A stretch of DNA of 64,000 nucleotides from Arthrobacter sp. N199823. Its GTDB lineage: Bacteria > Actinomycetota > Actinomycetes > Actinomycetales > Micrococcaceae. Below are positions 59,589 to 64,000 of the stretch, in pieces (the first letter of the stretch is position 1; every line of letters starts with the position of its first letter). Below the pieces are notes generated by a model. The model was not told the DNA's origin. It saw nothing but the letters and a program-made list of their open reading frames with translations, and searched no databases. The position numbers and the translations under genes are program-made. The DNA lies in assembly GCF_002929705.1 (NCBI RefSeq), contig NZ_PJIN01000005.1, positions 248,001-312,000 on the forward strand, read 5' to 3'.

Positions 59589-60875
59589 CTACGCGTTTTG
59601 CTTGATGACGTCTTCAGCCGAGGTGAACCACTGGTCGACAGCCTGATCCACTGTGACCTTCCCGTAGTTCAACTCTTCCTGAATACGCAGGAACTCAGAC
59701 TCCAGCGTGCCAAAGCCGACGATGGGCGGCTCGGGTGCGTCGCTGAGGTAGTCGGCGATGGACTCTTCGTAGGCTACAACCTGAGCATCGACACCTTCAA
59801 AGGTGGTACCTTCTCGCTGCTGCTTGGAGGCAGGAACGCCGCGTGAGGTCTTGAAGATCTCCCCGACCTCGGGCGAGTTGACCATGAAGTCAATGAACTT
59901 CGTGGACGCGTCCTTGTTCTTGGTCTTCGCGCTGGCCACCATCAACATCGAAGGCTTCAGGAATAGGCCCAAGTTCTCGGGGTCGTCTGACGGAACCGCA
60001 ACCATCTTCAATTCCGCGACGCCTGAATCACCAATGTAGCCGGCCATGAAATTGTCCCAGGTGGGCTCCGAGACAGTCTTGTTCGAGCCGAAGGGCGACT
60101 TCGGCAGCAGCTGCGTGATCTTATCTGACGGGATGATGGCAGGAGTCCCGCGCAGGTCCGCATTGAGGTTCCACCACTTCGCCAGATCAGCCTTGGCAAA
60201 GCCAAGCTTGCCTTCAGGGGTGAAGTCGGTGATCTTGTTCTGGCGCAGCCAGATGTTGAACTGCCACCAGATGCCGGTGAAGTCTGTGGAACCGTAGTAC
60301 TTTCCATTGCTCTTGGTGCCGGCGTCCGTCAGGAACTGCTGGTACTCGGCATAAGTCCACTTGCCGGTCGGCTCGGCAACACCGATTTCCTTCAGCTTGG
60401 CCGGGTCATAGTAAACAGCAAAGGCGTTGGTGCTGGTGGGGATGCCGAACTGCTTGTCATTGACCTTGCCGGAAGGCAGCAGAGTCTTTTCAAAGCCCGA
60501 CAAGTCGATTCCGGCCTCACTCAGGTCCAGCAGCTGGTTGCGCTGTGCATAGTCACGCAAGTAGGACAGGTCCCATTGCATGACATCCGGCAGTCCGCCA
60601 CCGGCGGCCTCGGTGGCACGCTTCTGCCAGTAGCCGGCCCAGTCAGAGAAGGTGCCAACAACCTTGATGGTGGGGTTCTTCTCGTTGAACAGGGCGATCG
60701 CCTTGTTGGTGCGCTCGGCACGGTCATCGTTGCCCCACCAGGTGTAGTTCACCACGGTGGGGTTCTCCGCGGTGCCGCCACCGGCCTCGCTGCCGGACTT
60801 CCCACATGCAGACAGCAAAGCCGTGGCAGCCACACCCGTGGCTATGGTGGTGATGAAATTCCTTCTGCTGATCAT
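59589..60875 (-). CDS. Sugar-binding lipoprotein of the YesOPQ-like importer
   Basis: 428 residues. N-terminus MISRRNFITTIATGVAATALLSAC carries a twin-arginine-like SRRNF and a lipobox. VNYTWWGNDDRAE follows; it is the most distant of the six SBPs here, differing from the FAWWG consensus. ATG at 60875 has AGGGAG about 6 nt upstream; the longer frame is not supported. It is directly followed by its own permease pair, so it is the only SBP in the window with an assigned channel. A family B operator lies 107 bases upstream. Confidence 0.94.
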   Translation of the reverse strand: MISRRNFITTIATGVAATALLSACGKSGSEAGGGTAENPTVVNYTWWGNDDRAERTNKAIALFNEKNPTIKVVGTFSDWAGYWQKRATEAAGGGLPDVMQWDLSYLRDYAQRNQLLDLSEAGIDLSGFEKTLLPSGKVNDKQFGIPTSTNAFAVYYDPAKLKEIGVAEPTGKWTYAEYQQFLTDAGTKSNGKYYGSTDFTGIWWQFNIWLRQNKITDFTPEGKLGFAKADLAKWWNLNADLRGTPAIIPSDKITQLLPKSPFGSNKTVSEPTWDNFMAGYIGDSGVAELKMVAVPSDDPENLGLFLKPSMLMVASAKTKNKDASTKFIDFMVNSPEVGEIFKTSRGVPASKQQREGTTFEGVDAQVVAYEESIADYLSDAPEPPIVGFGTLESEFLRIQEELNYGKVTVDQAVDQWFTSAEDVIKQNA

Positions 60876-60981
60876 TGGAGCTCCCTCGCTCATTGATTCG
60901 AACGGCGCCGTTGTGGCGGCCGCAGATACAGTTATGGGGGTGTTTTGCCACACAAGTATCTGTGACGCCGATTACACCTTA

Positions 60982-60993
60982 TGAAACGATACA
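60982..60993. promoter_or_regulatory. Operator, family B (TGAAACGATACA)
   Basis: Upstream of the YesOPQ-like transport operon. It matches the rhamnose operon sites, so import and rhamnose catabolism are probably co-regulated. Confidence 0.75.
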
Positions 60994-61059
60994 ATAATCT
61001 GTTTTTTCCGTCTTGGCAAGCGCATTCCCAGAACTGGGTGTCACAGCTTCACATTGCAT

Positions 61060-61073
61060 TGTGAGCGGTAACA
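61060..61073. promoter_or_regulatory. Lac-operator-like site (TGTGAGCGGTAACA)
   Basis: Resembles the classical lac operator half TTGTGAGCGGATAACAA and is imperfectly palindromic (10 of 14). It lies 185 bases before the SBP gene in the 318-base gap after the GH43-like gene; apart from this and the family B site I see nothing else there. Confidence 0.35.
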
Positions 61074-61193
61074 GCTCGATTTCGCTTGCCAGCGGCGCTT
61101 GGGCCGTCCACCGAATTTAGCCGGTTGAGCACCCCGCTGGAACGTGGCGCCACTGAACGAAGAATTCAAGCAGCAAGCGAGCTGGCCTCTCGG

Positions 61194-62132
61194 TCAGACC
61201 CGTTCAAGAAGACGGGCCCGCTCCTCCGCAGTGATGGCCAGCAGCGAGCCATGGCGGGCACCAGGCGGCAGCACAGCATCCGGCACATGCTCCCAGACGG
61301 CTGCGGCTAAATCAGTGGTGGTGAACAGCTGGTATCCCCGGAGACCAAACTCGTCAGCTAAAAGGTACCAGCGCCCGCCCGCAGGATCGGCGGCAACTGC
61401 CGGCCCCTCTGCCTGGACCATGAATCCCTTGCCAATATCTTCGGCCAAGGGTACAAAGGCTGGGTCTTCCAAGGAAAATCCCACCTCACCAAAGATGTGC
61501 CGGCCGCGATCAGTCGCCCCTCCCTGGTCATTGGCCGAAAACCGATACCACCGGCCGCCGTCCACCAAGAACGTCGCGTCGATGACGTCATGTCCCAGAT
61601 CCAAGTAGATCTCCGGCTTCCCAAAGGTGCAGAAGTCTGTGGTTTCGGCCACCATCATGCGCTGGTGGCTACCAGATCCACGGTCAGTGCTTGGAGGAAA
61701 CAGTGCCGAAGCCCAGAAGACCAACCACACCTGGCGCTCAGCGGACCAGAAGGCCTTGGGTGCCCAGGTGTTGCCGGCCTCGGGCATGGACACGCGGCGC
61801 CTGAACGGCCCGTCCCACTGCACCAGATCAGCGGATTCCCAAACAATGATGGAGTCGCTGCCGTGGCGGGTGGCACGGTTCCAGTCCTGTCCCGGACCTA
61901 TTTTCAGGTCGGTGGCAAGCAACACAAAGGTGCCGGTTTTTTCATCGCGGATCAGGAAGGGATCGCGAGTGCCCCTCTCCCCCACGCCGGAATGCAGCAC
62001 CGGACGCCCGCCGTTGAGCGCCGTCCAGGCAGTCGGTGTCGGCCCGTCACTGAGCGCGAACCTGACCTGTTCACCGTCGGGCTCTTCTTCACTGAGGAAG
62101 TATGAGAGCAAAAAGCCCCCGTCCGCCGTCAT
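61194..62132 (-). CDS. GH43-like glycosidase (clan GH-F fold)
   Basis: 312 residues, no signal peptide. A five-bladed propeller pattern with Asp57 (GTRDPFLI), Asp185 (VIDATFLV) and Glu242 (VQAEGPAV) in the places of base, modulator and acid of GH43 enzymes, plus NTWAPKAFW. The N-terminus is short, and the Asp57 context (RDPF rather than ADPxxI) differs from typical arabinofuranosidases, so subfamily and activity are open. ATG at 62132 overlaps the preceding GH43 stop (ATGA). Third gene of the arabinan operon, likely acting on side-chain oligomers. Confidence 0.8.
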   Translation of the reverse strand: MTADGGFLLSYFLSEEEPDGEQVRFALSDGPTPTAWTALNGGRPVLHSGVGERGTRDPFLIRDEKTGTFVLLATDLKIGPGQDWNRATRHGSDSIIVWESADLVQWDGPFRRRVSMPEAGNTWAPKAFWSAERQVWLVFWASALFPPSTDRGSGSHQRMMVAETTDFCTFGKPEIYLDLGHDVIDATFLVDGGRWYRFSANDQGGATDRGRHIFGEVGFSLEDPAFVPLAEDIGKGFMVQAEGPAVAADPAGGRWYLLADEFGLRGYQLFTTTDLAAAVWEHVPDAVLPPGARHGSLLAITAEERARLLERV

Positions 62133-63046
62133 ACCCGTCCTGCCGACGCGGCATCCGGCAGTGGCAGGCACAGCGGCGGCCCGGACGGCACCACCTGTTC
62201 CAGCAGGCCGTCCGGCCCGTGATGCAAGCGGTCGAAGCGCAGCTCACGGTGATAGCCGTTGCCCTCGGGCAAGGCGAAGCGATGGTAGGCAATGACCCAG
62301 TGATCCGTGCCGGGAACCGCCGTAATGGAGTGATGGCCCGTGGCCAGGATTCCCCGTTCCACGTTCTTGCGCAACAACACCCCCTGGTAATGCCATGGGC
62401 CCAGTGGCCCAGCCCCGGTGGAGTAGTGCACCTGGTAATCCTCGCTGCGGGTGTCATCGACCGACCAGGATAGAAAGTAGTCCGTTCCACGGCGGTGCAC
62501 CCACGCTGCTTCACGGAAGTTCTCCGGCACCCATGAAACCACGTCGGCCGGCGCGAACGAGAGCATGTCCTGAGCTAGGCGTACGCCGTGTGCGGTGCCG
62601 TTGCCCCAGTAAAGGTAGGCCGTTCCGTCGGTATCCATGAAGACTGCCGGGTCGATCGCGACGCCGTCAAAATCTCCGGGGGCCACCAAGGGCCGGCCCG
62701 AGTCAATATACGGGCCGGTCGGCTCATCGGCCACGGCGACCCCAATGGATCCCCGGTCTGCCGTGAAGTACAGGTAATGCTTTCCGTTGGCCTGTGCGTA
62801 GGCTGGTGCCCACGCATGTCCGGAGGCCCACGCCGCGAACCGGACGTCGAAGACTTCCCCGTGGTCCTGCCATGTGCGCAGGTCCGAGGATGTGAATGCG
62901 CGGAAGGCGGTGGAGCCCCACTCCGGCGATCCGTCTGTAGTGGCCAGGACCAGGTAGCGCCCGTCCACGACGTCGATATTTGGGTCGGCGAAATACCCGG
63001 CGATGGGCGATGGTGTCTCACCACGCCAGCCGTTTTGGCTGCCCAC
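62129..63046 (-). CDS. GH43-family arabinofuranosidase/xylosidase
   Basis: 305 residues, cytoplasmic. Canonical triad: Asp21 in YFADPNID, Asp132 in VAIDPAVF and Glu179 in FREAAWV. GHAWAPAYAQANGKHYLYF is the usual propeller-blade motif. It removes arabinosyl or xylosyl residues from oligosaccharides. Start is GTG at 63046, sharing one base with the TAG of the GH51 gene upstream, so translation is coupled. The GH51-GH43-GH43 operon suits the arabinan side chains of rhamnogalacturonan I. Confidence 0.9.
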   Translation of the reverse strand: MGSQNGWRGETPSPIAGYFADPNIDVVDGRYLVLATTDGSPEWGSTAFRAFTSSDLRTWQDHGEVFDVRFAAWASGHAWAPAYAQANGKHYLYFTADRGSIGVAVADEPTGPYIDSGRPLVAPGDFDGVAIDPAVFMDTDGTAYLYWGNGTAHGVRLAQDMLSFAPADVVSWVPENFREAAWVHRRGTDYFLSWSVDDTRSEDYQVHYSTGAGPLGPWHYQGVLLRKNVERGILATGHHSITAVPGTDHWVIAYHRFALPEGNGYHRELRFDRLHHGPDGLLEQVVPSGPPLCLPLPDAASAGRV

Positions 63047-64000
63047 TACGCCTTTTCCACGTTAAGTTCGACGACGGCCCAGGACAGTGCGGGCAGCGTT
63101 AGCGTCAGCTTGTTCCCGGCAGCCGCAACGCCGTCGAGTGCGCGCAGGCCCACCTGATTCGGAAGGGTCAGCGTATTCTTGGCAAATCTGTCCAGCCCCA
63201 TGGGAACGTCAAGCACCTCAGCCCTGATGACCGATCCGGCGTCGAACCCACGCAGGCGCACCTCCACATCCGCAGCCCCATCGAGCCCGCGGTTGGCAAG
63301 GAACAATGCCATCCGACCGGTCCCCTCGTCCCATGTAACGCTGACATCAACCAGGTCTGCATCACCAAACCGTGAGGTTTCCACTTTGTCCGAATCCACC
63401 ACGGTGCGCATGATCTGGCCCTTGGCCACCTCAGCCATCCGCGCGAACGGGTGGAAGATGGTCTGGCGCCATGCCGGACCGTTTGGCTCCGCAAGGATCG
63501 GGGCAATGACATTGACCAGCTGCGCCTGATTGGCAATTTTCACCCTGTCACCGTGACGCAGCAACGAGTTCAGCAGGGTGCCAACCACCACGGCGTCAGT
63601 GACGTTGTACTTGTCCTCAATGACACGCGGATGCTCCTGCCAGCTCTGCTGGGAAATCTGCTCGGGGCTGTCGGAATCTGCGGGTCGGCTATACCAAACG
63701 TTCCACTCGTCAAAGGAGAGATTGATGTGTTTCTTGTGCTTGCCTTTAGCGCGCACGGCATCGGCGGTGGCCACCACAGACTCAATGAAGTAGTCCATGT
63801 CCACGGCACTGGCCAGGAAACTCTCGGCGTCTCCGTCCTGTTCCTGGTAGTAAGCGTGAAGGGAAAGGTAGTCGACCTCTTCGTAGGTATGAGTCAGTAC
63901 CGTCTGCTCCCACGCCCCGAAGGTCGGCATGCCGGAGTTGGAGGAGCCGCAGGCCACGAGCTCGATGCTCGAGTCCACTAGGCGCATAGCCTTGGCGGCC
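63046..64000 (-). CDS. Alpha-L-arabinofuranosidase, GH51 (N-terminus beyond window)
   Basis: The frame is open to the window edge; 318 codons are visible (the internal ATG at 63987 is not the start, since the frame continues AAKAMRL). LVACGSSNSGMPTFGAWE, HAYY and FDEWNVWYS are GH51 signatures; the Glu of FDEWNVWY is the nucleophile. The C-terminal beta domain ends SWAVVELNVEKA. Cytoplasmic enzyme releasing terminal arabinose. First visible gene of the operon with the two GH43-type genes. The acid/base Glu should lie just outside the window. Confidence 0.93.
   Translation of the reverse strand, partial: AAKAMRLVDSSIELVACGSSNSGMPTFGAWEQTVLTHTYEEVDYLSLHAYYQEQDGDAESFLASAVDMDYFIESVVATADAVRAKGKHKKHINLSFDEWNVWYSRPADSDSPEQISQQSWQEHPRVIEDKYNVTDAVVVGTLLNSLLRHGDRVKIANQAQLVNVIAPILAEPNGPAWRQTIFHPFARMAEVAKGQIMRTVVDSDKVETSRFGDADLVDVSVTWDEGTGRMALFLANRGLDGAADVEVRLRGFDAGSVIRAEVLDVPMGLDRFAKNTLTLPNQVGLRALDGVAAAGNKLTLTLPALSWAVVELNVEKA

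Noticed and set aside
1-64000. CRISPR arrays, rRNA and tRNA genes
   Set aside because: No regularly spaced repeats and no rRNA- or tRNA-like stretch was noticed on either strand.

Overview
The window looks like chromosomal DNA of a moderately high-GC actinobacterium, most likely Micrococcaceae (an Arthrobacter or Pseudarthrobacter relative). Reasons: codon use with long antisense shadow frames, the 32-residue ribosomal protein bS22 beside a BldC/excisionase-type helix-turn-helix gene and a SerB-like HAD phosphatase (an actinobacterial neighbourhood), many 4-nt ATGA gene overlaps, GTG/TTG starts, and sugar ABC importers without a local ATPase. I infer the lineage from these traits; no database was searched.

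Bases 1-2.4 kb are housekeeping: the end of a HAD phosphatase, bS22, the HTH gene and a class I DAHP synthase. The DAHP synthase is preceded by an unannotated 19-residue leader peptide, MTNRWYAYFSLALEEPASN, rich in Trp, Tyr and Phe, with competing hairpins, so it is probably attenuated. The remaining 60 kb is a carbohydrate catabolic island.

Region A (2.4-30.7 kb) handles acetylated or oxidised sugars. It holds two cytoplasmic-type esterases and an acetylxylan-esterase-like protein, one permease pair, four solute-binding proteins (SBPs; one broken by an in-frame TAA), two Gfo/Idh/MocA-DUF6807 modules (one split into two genes, one fused), a cupin protein, an M24-like protein and a mandelate-racemase-type dehydratase. 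A minus-strand operon follows: Gfo oxidoreductase, SDR, 5-dehydro-4-deoxyglucarate dehydratase, a second dehydratase of the enolase superfamily and 2,5-dioxovalerate dehydrogenase. The last three fit hexarate to 2-oxoglutarate catabolism. Two LacI regulators lie in the region.

Region B (31-64 kb) is a rhamnogalacturonan-I (pectin) utilisation locus. It has a secreted 1829-residue CE12-PL11 enzyme, a second secreted PL11 lyase, an intracellular CE12 esterase, GH35 and GH42 beta-galactosidases, two GH43-type proteins, a GH51 arabinofuranosidase, an uncharacterised six-hairpin glycosidase-like protein, two SBPs, one permease pair with a YesL-like membrane protein, the complete L-rhamnose operon (mutarotase, isomerase, bifunctional aldolase-dehydrogenase, kinase) and its LacI regulator. 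A GABA-permease-like gene is broken by an in-frame TAA, and a fossil of a LacI gene sits near 51 kb.

Two operator families tie the island together. Family A, around GAAAGCGCTTTC, occurs nine times, mostly in region A. Family B, around TGAAWCGATWCA, occurs at least seven times and only in region B. The 50.7-51.3 kb intergenic region carries both. The cluster pairs six SBPs with only two permease pairs and no ATPase, which suggests several ligand-specific SBPs sharing transport channels. The most novel candidates are that array, the Gfo-DUF6807 module in split and fused form, the aromatic leader, and the six-hairpin protein.
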